Shown here: positions 37,247 to 48,539 of the stretch, one piece after another
Numbering within the stretch: position 1 is the first letter of the stretch
How the letters are laid out: the number at the start of each line of letters is the position of its first letter
Source: Henckelia pumila
Taxonomy: Eukaryota > Streptophyta > Magnoliopsida > Lamiales > Gesneriaceae
DNA: 64,000 nt
Direction: 5' to 3'
Assembly (NCBI RefSeq): GCF_033568475.1
Contig: NW_027331831.1
Coordinates: 6,386,001-6,450,000 of the forward strand
Made by a program: the position numbers and the translations under genes
The notes under the pieces: model-generated
What the model saw: the letters and a program-made list of their open reading frames with translations, nothing else
What the model was told of the DNA's origin: nothing
Database searches by the model: none

Positions 37247-39267
37247 TGTAACGCCCCGTTTTTATCTTAATTGACTTTAATTGAGATAATAAGTGATTTC
37301 AGAATTCGAGAGCCGACTTTTTATTGATCAGTGACTATTTTGCAATTTTCGGAAATTTTAGGGACTAAAATGCAAATATGGAGTTTTATATAATATCTAG
37401 ACTCTTTTTGACTTGGTCATTCACTCTATCTTCTTCCCCATCTCGATTTCCCTCCATTGAAGACGCCATTTGAGTTCTTCGAGCTTTCAGATTTCAGTTT
37501 CCGGTCGATCCGTCCGCTGAAAATTATTTCTGAAGGCAGTTTAGCGAACACAGCAACGAGAGCTTCGTTCTATCGTAAGTTTCTCTCCGATCAGATATGT
37601 TCTATTTTTCGGATGTAGTTGGAATTTGATTCTTTTCGGGTATTATGACTTGAGATTATTCTTATCGTTTATTCTCAGACGGAATTGAAATAGAGCGTCG
37701 TTCGGAATTGTTATGATTTTTAGAAGCATATTTTGAAATGTTGGGTTTTGAGATGTGTTGGATTTGAGTTTGAATGTTTGAATGATGATTGATATGAGTT
37801 GTTTGGATTGATATTATGATGTCTGTGTTTCCGGTTTATCAGAATATAGCGGTTATGCCGTCAGTTTGAGTTTCGGGATATCGTTTCTATTGATTTGATT
37901 ATACCGAGTTTGATGATGTTTTGATATCGATATTGATCTTGTGACTTATTCTGTTAGATTGATTCGAATTCCTTGGAGTTGCGAGATTGCAGCTTTGATC
38001 AGTTTGGAAGATTTGAGCCGGTATAGTATCGATTTCTTACTTATCGATCAAAGATCTTGAATAGATATTGAATGGAGTATTGTTGTTTTACAGATTGAAG
38101 ATTGTGAAACGACGAGAATGTATAAGACGTCTTTGGAATGGAATAGGACGATTAACTCGATTCCGGATTGAATTGTCCTAAAAGAAATCTCATACTTGCA
38201 TGTTTATATGCTTATTTGAACTTGTGATTGAATTGATATTTGAGTGCATGAGATTTCATATGCATTCATATTGAACCGATTGATTATTCATTTTGAATTA
38301 GACGATCTGGAGATTATAGTTGAGTGGCCTTGGTAGGCGATTTACTACAAGTGTCGATTAACTCACTATAATGCCATAGAGTCTAGAGGATTAAAATATA
38401 CCTCGTCCACCTCGAAAGGGGAGTTCGGTGTGATTGTTGGATATTTTAACCTCGGGATCCCAAACCGAAGAAAGAAAGAAAGAAGAATTCCTTTTGATTA
38501 TTTGAGTCCGTTAATCCAGAAGTTTAAAAGTCATGCATATCATTTTATTCCGCAGTGAAATGAATTACTTGAAGTTTATGTGGAATTTAATTATATATCA
38601 TGTTTTGATATATTATGTGATGTTGTATGCTAGTCTTTTTTACTGGGAATTGTATTCTCACCGAATTATCCGGTTGTTGTCTTTGTTTGTATGTGTACTT
38701 GGCAAAAGATGGGGCAGGACCGAGTTAGAGGCAGCATGGCTAGATGGTTGAGAGGATAGAGTGAGGCTTGGATGTTGGGAGTCGTTTATGTATTCGAACT
38801 CCTTTTTGTTTTTGAATAAGTTCGAACTAGATGGATTTTATGCATGTTATATTTTGAGAATTGTATAACTCTAGACCTTATCCTTTTGTATCTTGTTGAA
38901 TGGGATATTATGTTATTGTGGTATGGTTTGATTTGAGATTGTTTTGGAAGTAGAAAACCAGAATTTTTCTGGTACAGAGCATCTCGCTCGATCGGTTGAA
39001 TCTTATCGATCGAGCGAGCACTCCTGTACCGAGGCCGAGAGTTGGGCATTTCTTGTCCGCTCGATCGGTAAGATTTTACCGATCGAGCGGAAGCCTTTTA
39101 TTTTCCAGGCAGAGTCTTGGATTATTTTGGCCGCTCGATCGGTAAGATCTTACCGATCGAGCGAGCACCCTTTTTTTTAAAAAAAAATTATTCTTTAATC
39201 ATTTTGTTTAATTGCGTTGATCAATTGCATTATCCTAAGATTAGTTGATTAGAATTGAGGCCTCACA
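37247..39267 (+). mobile_element. Solo LTR with perfect 5-bp target duplication
   Basis: It begins TGTAACGCCCCG and ends GAGGCCTCACA. It is flanked on both sides by TATAG (37242-37246 and 39268-39272). At 2021 bases with no internal region it is a solo LTR, presumably left by recombination between two LTRs. It carries three evenly spaced palindromes near its right end. Its sequence is not similar to the 2.65-kb LTRs next door. No gene lies inside. Confidence 0.85.
38983..39163. repeat. Array of three palindromes, 74-bp period, inside the solo LTR
   Basis: The palindromes lie at 38983-39018, 39057-39090 and 39131-39163. Their arms are CGCTCGATCGGTAAGAT and the reverse complement. The first has TTGAA in the centre, while the second and third are nearly perfect. 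Starts are 74 and 74 bases apart. The bases between palindromes have diverged but still align loosely (a CAGAG...TTGG...TTT pattern), so the array arose by tandem duplication. Confidence 0.88.
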
Positions 39268-39890
39268 TATAGATAAGGTCATATCAGGAAGACAAATAAG
39301 TGCCCGAGAAGAGCTAAATTATATATCGGGCTCGGGACAGGGGTCTGAGTTGATGTTGGATGATATGGGAATGGAGGCGAGATGGTGCCCTTGTTCGTAA
39401 TTATTGGTTCACTTTGGTAAGGGCCAAGACTCAGAGGGCTGAGTGGTCCGTAATAATGAGGGTGGATCTAATGGAGGTCAGAGCCCGTGGTCAAGGGACT
39501 GGAGAAAGATGTGAGATGCATTAAAAATCTGGTTTCCTTTATGCAAGATTTGATATCTTATGAGATAGAAAAAAATCTGGGATAAGAAGAAAATAAGATT
39601 TGTATTTTAAGGAAAGATAATGTTTTCTATTGGCGGGACTCTCTTAGGGTTCCGAGAATCCTTTATAAATATCAGGTTTGCCTCACAATTGAGGATTATT
39701 CTCTCATATACACTATAAGCTCTTATATTCATTTGAGTTTTCTTCTCCAATAAGCCCTATTCTGACTTAGGCATCTTTCGACGCCCATTCACGAGTTGTT
39801 GGTTGGAGTGCATATCGAGGTGAAGAGGAAGAAGATCTAGCTGAGGAAGGAAATCTAGCTGGAAGATGTTGTCACGTCTACCCAACTTTT
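39268..39890 (+). mobile_element. Remains of an older LTR, interrupted by the solo LTR
   Basis: After the second TATAG the sequence shows LTR-like transcription signals: CCTTTATAAATATCAGG (TATA-like, near 39660), then a CT-rich leader with TCTGACTTAGGCATC (39754-39768), a motif common in plant LTR R/U5 regions. Its upstream part is probably 36980-37246. Ends and family are uncertain. Confidence 0.45.
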
Positions 39891-39899
39891 TCTGGTGTT

Positions 39900-41211
39900 A
39901 ACAAAGATGCTTATTTTTTAAAGAATAAATATACCTTTTAAAAGAAGTTCACCAAAAATTTCTCAAATCAAATGACCAATATAAAGATCAAGGACAAAAC
40001 CCAAAAATACGAACTCTTGAGTAGTGTTTGGATTGAAAATTTTGACTTTAAGAAATATCTTAGGAGATGATTTAAAATGTCTCCATTTTAGGATGATTTT
40101 TTGATTAACTTTAGTGACTTAAAAAATAAACAGTTAGATTTGAAAATCATGGTCGAACAGATTTGTCAAAAGAAACCAATAACTTATTATCATGAATATG
40201 AATTCGTATAACTTCAAATCCATAGGTCAAAATCCAACAATCAAATCTCACATGCATCATCCCTCTACAATTCAATATAAAGAATAAACTAATTAATTCT
40301 TGAATTTTCTTTTTATGACAAACTTGTTATTTACGAGAATAGATGAGCAAATCAGGTGCATTTTATTGACCCAAATCTTTCTCAAAGTCTTCTATTAACG
40401 AGCAAGGAGAAATCTAGTGGCAAATGTCCTAAATACTACAATATTATACATATGTATTTTTTTTTTGACGGTAATATTATACATATATATTTAATTTATG
40501 AGATATTTATCTCTTTATGAAGTTGCAGGTTCTGTTCTATCCAAATAATGGGTCCATAGTGCGGAGTGTTTTTAGCCTTTTCCCATTTTACACACATTTG
40601 CCTGTTCTAAGTCTTCCTAACCTCATTTTTTCCCCATTTCGAATCATTTTAGATTCACCTGGGTGTCATCTTTTGTTATTGGGTTACACATATTTCAGTT
40701 CTTATAAAAGGTAAATCCTGTCCCAGTGTTTCTTGATATTTAAGATTATTGTTCCTTATCATGTGCGTGACTGCGTGTGCTTGTTTACAAATATCTTTGA
40801 TATTTTACCAAGAAAGGAAGAAGAATCAACTTGGGTGGAGAATTTTTGCTTTATGTCCCAACTTTGTTTTTGTATTTTAGTCATCAAGAAAAGCATTATT
40901 TGATGTTTTCTTAAGTGGGTCGGTTCTGTAATCCAGGTTCTGGTCATGAATTCAGTTTATGTTCACCAGTTTGTTCTAATTGCGTCTTTAATTAGTGGGT
41001 GTTTTGATTCAAAGTAAAGTTTCTTGAACTTTTTCCTGTTTTTAATGAAAAAGACTTGATCTTGATGTACGGGACTTGATATTTTGTGCTGACCTGTGAG
41101 GAGTTGTTGAAGATTCTCAATAAGTATGAACTTGACGCTCTTTTCGATGCTTAAATTCAAGAACGAAATCATAGAAGAAGTGGGTTAATATTGGGGGAAA
41201 AATTAGTGAAG
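39900..41211 (+). promoter_or_regulatory. ELF3 upstream region and 5' leader
   Basis: No other gene was seen here. The evening-element core AAATATCT occurs at 40053-40060 (plus), 40501-40508 (minus) and 40789-40796 (plus). A possible TATA signal, TTATAAAAGG, lies near 40702-40711. The leader upstream of the ATG is long (about 500 bases) and could contain an intron. Confidence 0.4.
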
Positions 41212-44200
41212 ATGAAGAGAGGTAAAGATGAGGGAAAAATAATGGGGCCTATGTTTCCTAGGCTTCATGTGAATGATACAGAAAAAGGAGGGCCAAGAGC
41301 ACCTCCAAGGAACAAGATGGCTCTCTACGAGCAGCTCAGCATCCCTTCTCAGAGATTCAGTCATACAGTTCTGCCCCATTATCAGAATGGTGTCACTCCG
41401 AATTCGGTGCCTCACTCGAGCCAGGTGATGAATGAATTTCAGTGTTTTCGTGTTCTTTCTTATGAAATTCGATAGCTTCATACTTTTGTGTGTTTAGCCT
41501 TTACCTCAAATGTTTATGATTCATTACTTGAATACACAGTAGTCATCATTAGATTAGGTTTCCTGTTTATATTTTATTTTATTTTATGGTATGTGTAATC
41601 TTTTAAAGTCCTTTTGATACGCAGTTATAGTTAGATTTAAGCATTGGTAGAGTTTGTATTATTTGTGGTGGCTGATAATGATATTCTTGACTTTGTTGTT
41701 GGACTTCTGTAGAATGCCCTACATGCATTTCATTATTTTGGCATCGATTTCAGGGTGCGACAGACGGTTGATTTAACAAAGTTAAAACATAATTCGAAGA
41801 TCAAACTTAGGTGGTTGTTTTGTGCAAATGTGGTATATCTTTATTTATTTTCTATTTTTATTCGACTCAGTTTGAGGGGAAAGGAGGAGGTTAGAAATGT
41901 ATCTTCTTTGTGGCAGCAAAGTGCTTGCCTGTTTTCTGAAAAACCTTGTGCTTCCAGGGTGGTGGAAAAGAAAGGGGCACTTTTTCCTCTCGCCAGCAGC
42001 CGTCCGGACTAATATTTGAGCAGCAACAAAGCCAGTCTTCTGATTTGAGCTCTCGGTTAACACAAATAGAACCAAGAAAAAAATTGGATGAAGATGACTA
42101 TGCGGTTCCCATTTTCACAAATTTCAGGTCAAGTCAAGTAAATGACAGAGAAAAAGCAGCTACATTCAATCCCTCTTATTTCAATCACTCATTGAAATCT
42201 TCAAAAGCAGCCAAGAATGGTGCGATTGGGCACTTACCAAGTCAAAAAGGCCAACTCCACAAGGAAGGGTATTCACAGGAGTCTGTTGTTGGTCAGAATC
42301 AATTCGCTAAACCTGTCTCAAATTCATCAGTAGTTGAGAAGACTGAAGAACCGCTGAAGCAAACTTATCCTTCTTCGAGTCTTGAACCAGGAAATAGTCA
42401 TTCTAATCGTTTCAACTTGCCAAAGCTTGCCGAAGCACAACCTGCCAGTGGAACCCGTAGTGCTCTTTCGAGGGAGTGTACATCGGCCTTAACTAAAAGC
42501 AAGTGGTCTATTTCATCTGGGGCTTTTCAGTCAGGAGATCAGAATATTGTACATGATGTTGCTAATGCTGGAGAATCTAGAGAAGATGGGCCTTGCGGAT
42601 CGCTGCAGATGGGAAATTTGGACAGGATTGAAAGTGTGTCTGGAACTTTGATTGTTGATGCTGTATTTGGACCAGATATAACACCTGACGATGTTGTGGG
42701 AATAATTGGTCAGAGACACTTTTGGAAAGCAAGAAGAACTATTACGAAGTAATTTATATGCTATATGCTTGCCTTATCTTCTGAAAATTTATTGCCGTTC
42801 TTTTGATCCGTCCGGAAGTTTCTCTTGTTTTCTTTGAAAACCGAATGATGTGGTTTTAGAGTTGATTATTATTGAGATGTTGTTTTCGACCATGGTCATG
42901 TGAGCATGTCTTGAAACTTTTGTCAATCAGTTGGAGACATTTCTGGAGGTTATTTATTCTCTCACAAAAATAGATTATTCTTGCGTGGTCTGTCACATCT
43001 GGATGTTATTTATTTTCTGCACGATAATAGATTATTCTTGTAGTGATTTGAGGTATTCTTGGATGTCTTTTCTTCTTTTCTCGTTGCATTTCAGCTATCC
43101 CTACGTTAATTCTGTCTTTGGTTCTCTGCAAAGCTTTCTTAACTTTCCCTTTCAGTTTTTGACATTGACATGATATTTTCTCCTTTGCAGCCAACAACGA
43201 GTTTTTACTTGTCAAATATTCGAGTTGCATCGATTGATAAAGGTGGGTGCGCGGTTTAACTGGCTTCGGGGCTTTCTTCTACGCACTCAATTTTCATGCT
43301 TATAATACTGAATCATAATGTTACCCAGTGTAATTTTGTTTCAGGTTCAGAAAGGCATCGCTTTGTCACGTCATCATCTCGAGGACGATGTTGCTTCTTC
43401 CGGAAAACCAATGGAACCCGCTGTACCTCTGAAGAGTGTCCCAGTAGATAACGCGGATGTGGCGCTTCCAAATGTTTCTGAAGGTGAATCGGTGAAGCCA
43501 AGCAACAAGAACGAACTCGTGGCCCGGAAGTCCGCGGGAAAACCCTCTATATCCGCCACTGAAACTGGCGGAAATTACTCTCAAGTGCCATCCATTAGTG
43601 GCAGACATGCCCCTGGGGATTTGAATCAAACTCAGCCTCATGGGCAGCAGTGGTTGATCCCATTGATGTCTCCTTCTGAAGGGCTTGTTTACAAGCCATA
43701 CCCTGGAAACAGCTTTGTTTTCTCTGTTTATGGAGGATACAACGTCCCTCCAGGATCGAATCCAGCAACTGGTGGTTTTCCGACTCCCACATTCGGAATC
43801 CCACTTCAACATCCAACATTCCCTTCCCCTGTTCCTCAAGGCTACTTCCCCCCATACTGCGTGCCAATCATGCCTACAGCGTTTTCAGGCTCGTCTGTCG
43901 AGCAAGCCAACGTCCCCTCCATGGCCAATCAACAACAATCCACCCGAGAGACGAATTCAAGCATCCAACGTCACGCGACTAACGTGGATGCATCCGAGGA
44001 TGTTGAAGTACAATGCAGCTCGTCGGCTGTCCCAAGTCAGAGACTGCAAGGCAGCGACGACATGAAATCAAGACACGTGCTCCAGCTTTTCCCGCTGTCT
44101 CCAACTCCAACCGTCGATGCTGCCCCTGCCTCTGGCCCGGAACACCGTCCAGCACGAGTCATTAAGGTCGTTCCTCTCCATTCCAAGTCCGCTTCTGAAT

Positions 44201-44262
44201 CTGCTGCTAGAATTTTTCGATCCATACAAGAGGAAAGAAGGCGGCATGACCCTTCTGTGTGA
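41212..44262 (+). CDS. ELF3: EARLY FLOWERING 3 (circadian evening complex scaffold)
   Basis: ELF3 bridges ELF4 and the MYB factor LUX in the nuclear evening complex, gates light input to the clock and takes part in thermosensing. The exons are 41212-41424, 41958-42748, 43191-43242 and 43345-44262 (1974 bases, 657 aa), with GT/AG borders and phase kept. Family blocks seen: N-terminus [20 protein letters not shown] then [20 protein letters not shown]; middle block [20 protein letters not shown] then [19 protein letters not shown] (about residues 310-355); [20 protein letters not shown] (453-472); C-terminus [20 protein letters not shown] then [12 protein letters not shown]. The Pro/Gly/Phe-rich C-terminal third matches the prion-like region. 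However, it has only a QQQ run where Arabidopsis has a long polyglutamine tract. The protein is slightly shorter than the Arabidopsis one (about 695 aa). Confidence 0.95.
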
Positions 44263-44299
44263 GACTTGGCTTCTTAGGATTTGGATTTTAGTTCATATT

Positions 44300-44811
44300 T
44301 GGTCTTCCTTTGTTATCTTGGTATGATGTATTGAAAGTTGTGGATATATATTTATTGGCGTAATGGTGAATGTGCATTTTAATCTGAAATTAGGACCTTC
44401 ATGTTTATTTCTAAAATTCATATCACTATATTTACCTTTAAATTTAAAAGCAACCTAGATTTATTCTAGTTTGTATCGTTTTATATCATGTTTGGATCGA
44501 GTTATTTGAAATTGGAATTTTAGCAGAACCTATATTCACATTTAGCTGAGTATTTTTTTTTGTTTTTTTTGCGGTAACTTGTAATCTTTATTGCTAAGAA
44601 ATAATGTCATGAATTACAAGCTGATCCAATCATAAAAAAGGATTCTTAGACACCCATATAAAAGGTACAAGGGAATAACAAGCAAACTTAGCAGGAAAGT
44701 TTTTTTTAAATAAAACGTACTTTTGAACTTCAAATTTCTACATTCGATTACCTATAAAAAAAACTTAGAATATCATTTTCGGAAAATGTTTGGGCATGGT
44801 ATTTTTTTTAA

Positions 44812-44844
<33 letters not shown>

Positions 44845-46930
44845 TGTATATTGGCTTTATAAATAGTCGATGTACCAACAAAAATTAAAACAAAAACTGA
44901 AAAGAAGGGGGAAAAAGCACAAATCAATTAAATCCATATAATTAGGGGTCCCAATTTATTTAAGAAGTTGTCACCATTGAGTTGAATGGACATAAATTAA
45001 AGATAACATATAAAAAAGACAAAAAATCTAGTGGGTTCCTTGGAGATACATATGTTTAGTTTTATGAGTTTAGGTATTATATAACATTAAGGTATTGTTT
45101 GTAATAATATATGTTTATAAATAAAAAGATTGTATGTTTTCTATGCAATAAAATATCTAAAAATAAGTAATTATAATTTTTTTAGTAATAATATATGTTT
45201 ATAAATAAGAAGTTGTCACCACTTTATATGAAACTTAAACTCTTAACATTAGAGTTTAAGTTTCATATAAAGTGGTGACAACTTCTTATTTATAAACATA
45301 TATTATTACTTATAATCTTATGTTGTACTTGGATGAAAATATTTTAAATCCATAGATTTCAAGTATTTTTTTGTGGTTTAGAAAAGTAACGTCATACACT
45401 TGAAATTCACTTCTTTTATGTTTATATCATGTTAATTAAGATGGATTTCAAGTACACTCAATAATGATATCATTTGAAATCAATTCTACTTTATATAACT
45501 AATATAGCAACGTATACAATAATAAAGATATAATAATAGAGTTATATGGATTTAAGCTTTGATTCATGTTTGATCATTATAAATAAAATTATATGCATTT
45601 GAAATCATTCCATTCATACACGACTTTATTATTGTTATGTATATCTTTTACTATTTATTAAGTGTATACATATTTGAATAACTAACTCGGTGTCATGGTC
45701 TATTTTTCAATATACCCAAAATACCCTTCTTTTCAATTTTTTTGTTTTCTCCATGTTTCTTACTCACTATCCCCACATCACCAATTACACTCTTTGTCAA
45801 TTCCAGTTCTCTTTTTTTTTTTATTTTTATAATTAACCTAACTTGTTAAGCATCAAAATTCATATACATTATGACATTATTTGGTTTGATGTATTATTAA
45901 TCTATGTATAACTTATCCCAATTAATTTCGTTTTATTTTCATCATATTATTTATATATTTATTAATTAATAATTTTACATCAATTAAATCAAATAAATTA
46001 TAATATATTCATCAAATCAAATAATGTATTAACTATTTTTTTTATTTATTTTTAATTTACATTATATTACTTATCTATGAATTACTTATCCTATCACTTA
46101 AATCAAACAGTGTCACAAATAGTTATTATTTTATAAATACAAATGCGTGTGCATCGTTGCTAGTATATATGTATGTACGTGTAGTGTTGTACTAATGAGA
46201 AGACGTTTGTGGTGGGAACGGATAAGAATAGAGGAGAACATGCTTATCAATTCAAGTTCCAACTCACCCATTATTTAAATCTTTCTTTTAAGTAAACTAA
46301 AGTTTGGATAATCCTATTATAATTATAATTACATACGTGGGGTCCACTTTAGATGATGATTTGTGGGCCGTCGATTTGTCATCTTTAGTTCCAACAGTCG
46401 AGCAGCCACTCAGACATGATTCTTATGATTGATACTCCCCACCTTCCCCACATTCAGATTTGTGATTTTTAATAACTTTTAAATTTATATAATTAAAAAA
46501 AATAAGTTATATATTTGCTCCATTCTAATTATATAAATTTATTTTCGAGCTTCGGTTATTTCAAATATAAAGTCAAAATTTTCTTGTATTTCACTAATAT
46601 GCTTATGTTAATCAAGTATTAGAAAACGTGCGTACATTATTAAATATAAAGATAAAACACATTATATTTGAAAATAAAAATGAACAAACAAACATATGTA
46701 CATTTATAATTCTAACTAATTTCTGGAAAATGTGTATTTTTAGAAAAAAAAAAAAAAACAGACGATCCATAATAAATCACACAGAATTTAATATAATTGG
46801 ATAAGTAGATGAGACCCCACATATACAAAAATCTGCAAAATTCTTGTAGCCGAATACTTCAAACCCGACCCAAATACCCATATTTACAAAACAAAGTCAG
46901 TCCAAAGAAACATATTCACAGTCAACAAAA
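44300..46930. other. Intergenic AT-rich DNA between ELF3 and the CCCH gene
   Basis: It holds a (GTAT)n microsatellite (44817-44848), the perfect hairpin at 45184-45310, and a TTTGGTTTGATGTATTATT-type imperfect inverted stretch near 45880-46110 that may be an old MITE. No gene was seen. Confidence 0.5.
45184..45310. repeat. Perfect inverted repeat, 60-bp arms, 7-base loop
   Basis: The left arm 45184-45243 and right arm 45251-45310 are exact reverse complements around TAACATT. The arms run from AGTAATAATATATG at the outside to CTTAAACTCT at the loop. A 24-base piece of the outer arm (GTAATAATATATGTTTATAA plus ATAA) also occurs as a direct copy at 45101-45124. Confidence 0.95.
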
Positions 46931-46945
46931 TCTAGCCCGACCCGG

Positions 46946-48022
46946 TCAAGGATTATGGAACCCACGAATCGGGGCAACCCGATCCAGCGAATTCTCTTTG
47001 CTCAGTTTGGCGTAGAATCGCTCGCGCAGGTGCCTTCCCGATTCCACTCGCTCCATCACTGGTTCTTCTTCGCAACAAGTTTCCCATATGTCGAATGCGG
47101 TGGGGATCCGAGGCCGAATCGGAGTCGTTGGTAGGCTCATGAATCCGACCCGACTGGTGTTCGGGCTCCGGGGAGATCCATACCCGGAACCCAGTTGAAG
47201 ACCCCACGATGGTGACCCCATCCCCATTCCTGGATTCGGTTTGCTCATCTGCAGACAGCGAACCGATTCAGTGAGTTGACTCAGTGCAGCTACACTCGGT
47301 GACATCGGCGGAGATAAAGTCCTCGGGGACGGCGGCGGGGAGTACGGCGACGATTTCGGGGAATAGCCGAACGGGCCACCGTATTCGGGTTGACCCGGAG
47401 ACCCACACCCGATCCGACCTGGAGAAGCCTCCGGGCTGGAGTGCGGCAGAACCCGGAGCTGATCCGGCGTGTGAGCGAAGAAGCAAACGCGCCGCCGGCA
47501 GTGCGTCCCGTCTTTGCAGGGCTCCGTACGATATCGCGCCGGATGAAGCCAGCACTCGAACACGCCGTGTGCGTATTCGCAGGCGTCGCCCCTCCTACAA
47601 GCGCCCTTCCTGAAATCCGGGCACGCGTTCCCAGAGTAGTGGTACTTCCGTGGGTCCCTGCGGCGGGCCTTCTCCCCCGGGTGCGCGAACGGGCACTCTG
47701 TCCAGTCATGCGGCCTGGCGCGCGTGCATTTCTTGACCTTGAACTCGAACATCCGGAAACTATCGCAGGAGAAGGCGTCCACCGGGAAGTCGAAATCATC
47801 GGAATCCCCATCCTCCTCCTCCGCCGCCGCGAGATCCTCCTTGTTGGAGGGCAGATAACGCTGCAGAGCGGCCAAAGCTTTCTCGTAGTGCGAAACATCA
47901 ACATTGTGCGTAACAGGGGAATGAGCGTGGGCCGCCGCCGGATCTTCCGCGAAAGGATAATCCCAAGAAGGAATTTGGACGGTTGGATGAAGGCGAAGTC
48001 GATCTCCGATCATCATCATCAT
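46946..48022 (-). CDS. Plant tandem CCCH zinc-finger protein (RR-TZF type)
   Basis: This is an intronless 358-codon gene of the plant arginine-rich TZF group (Arabidopsis TZF1-3-like), whose members bind RNA, shuttle between nucleus and cytoplasmic granules and act in stress and hormone responses. The RR region has C99...C110-X3-H114. Finger 1 is C134-X7-C142-X5-C148-X3-H152 and finger 2 is C169-X5-C175-X4-C180-X3-H184, with [19 protein letters not shown] between. An acidic stretch (residues 64-78) precedes them. A Ser/Pro-rich tail with [19 protein letters not shown] could hold a leucine-type export signal (inference). The first ATG of a run of four was chosen. The coding DNA is far more GC-rich than its surroundings, so long open frames appear on other frames and are spurious. 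The extreme C-terminus ([11 protein letters not shown]) lacks the Trp-Val-Ser ending I recall in related proteins. Confidence 0.93.
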   Translation of the reverse strand: MMMMIGDRLRLHPTVQIPSWDYPFAEDPAAAHAHSPVTHNVDVSHYEKALAALQRYLPSNKEDLAAAEEEDGDSDDFDFPVDAFSCDSFRMFEFKVKKCTRARPHDWTECPFAHPGEKARRRDPRKYHYSGNACPDFRKGACRRGDACEYAHGVFECWLHPARYRTEPCKDGTHCRRRVCFFAHTPDQLRVLPHSSPEASPGRIGCGSPGQPEYGGPFGYSPKSSPYSPPPSPRTLSPPMSPSVAALSQLTESVRCLQMSKPNPGMGMGSPSWGLQLGSGYGSPRSPNTSRVGFMSLPTTPIRPRIPTAFDIWETCCEEEPVMERVESGRHLRERFYAKLSKENSLDRVAPIRGFHNP

Positions 48023-48105
48023 CGTTAATCCGATCTATTGGAATGACAGTGCCGCCATGGATTTGCATGCCAAGTGGTTGCGATGGTTTTAAAGTGGTTT
48101 TTTTT

Positions 48106-48152
48106 AACCATGGTTAGAGCTTTGACTTAACCATGGTTGCGTTAAAATATCT
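48106..48152 (-). promoter_or_regulatory. Paired AACCATGGTT palindromes and an evening element upstream of the CCCH gene
   Basis: AACCATGGTT occurs at 48106-48115 and 48129-48138, 23 bases apart, with a TTGAC W-box core between. An exact evening element AAAATATCT follows at 48144-48152. All lie 85-130 bases upstream of the start codon. Confidence 0.5.
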
Positions 48153-48355
48153 CTTCGCTCTTATTTTAGGTTTAGTTTAGCCTAACCCTACCTTGAACCT
48201 TCCCCTCTTTTCTTAAATTTTTTTATTATCCTTAGATAATATTTTCAAATAAATAAATATTTCTTTTAAAAGGACAAATTCGGAATAAAAGCAAAAGTTG
48301 GTCGTTTTTTAAGGGGTCTCCCTTTTTTTATTCATTTTAATGTAGGAAAATGAGA

Positions 48356-48521
48356 TATTTACACGTTGAATTACACGTAAGATTACACATTGTATATGAA
48401 ATTACAAAATTATTCATACATGTTATTTGAAAAAACTCTTTATAAAATTTATTAAAAACATTTATGTAATTTCAAGTATAACATGTAACTCAACGTGTAA
48501 CCTTCTGTGTACATGTAACAT
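48356..48521. mobile_element. MITE of the TTACACGTTGRGTTA family, copy 1
   Basis: TTACACGTTGAATTACACG near the left pairs with the inverted TTACACGTTGAGTTACATG near the right. ATGAAATTACA and its inverted partner TTGAAATTACA extend the arms. The interior is AT-rich. A relative lies at 53525-53702. Confidence 0.6.
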
Positions 48522-48539
48522 CATTCTTTAATGTAATAT

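Noticed and set aside
43366-43867. Minus-strand open frames inside ELF3 exon 4
   Set aside because: They are shadows of the real exon, with no domains and no gene context.
45184-45310. microRNA gene
   Set aside because: Perfect pairing over 60 bases is unlike most mature plant miRNA precursors, and no known miRNA sequence was recognised; kept only as an inverted repeat.
47290-48028. Long open frames of over 200 codons overlapping the CCCH gene on both strands
   Set aside because: They are a by-product of the GC-rich coding sequence; only the minus-strand frame 46946-48022 has family motifs.
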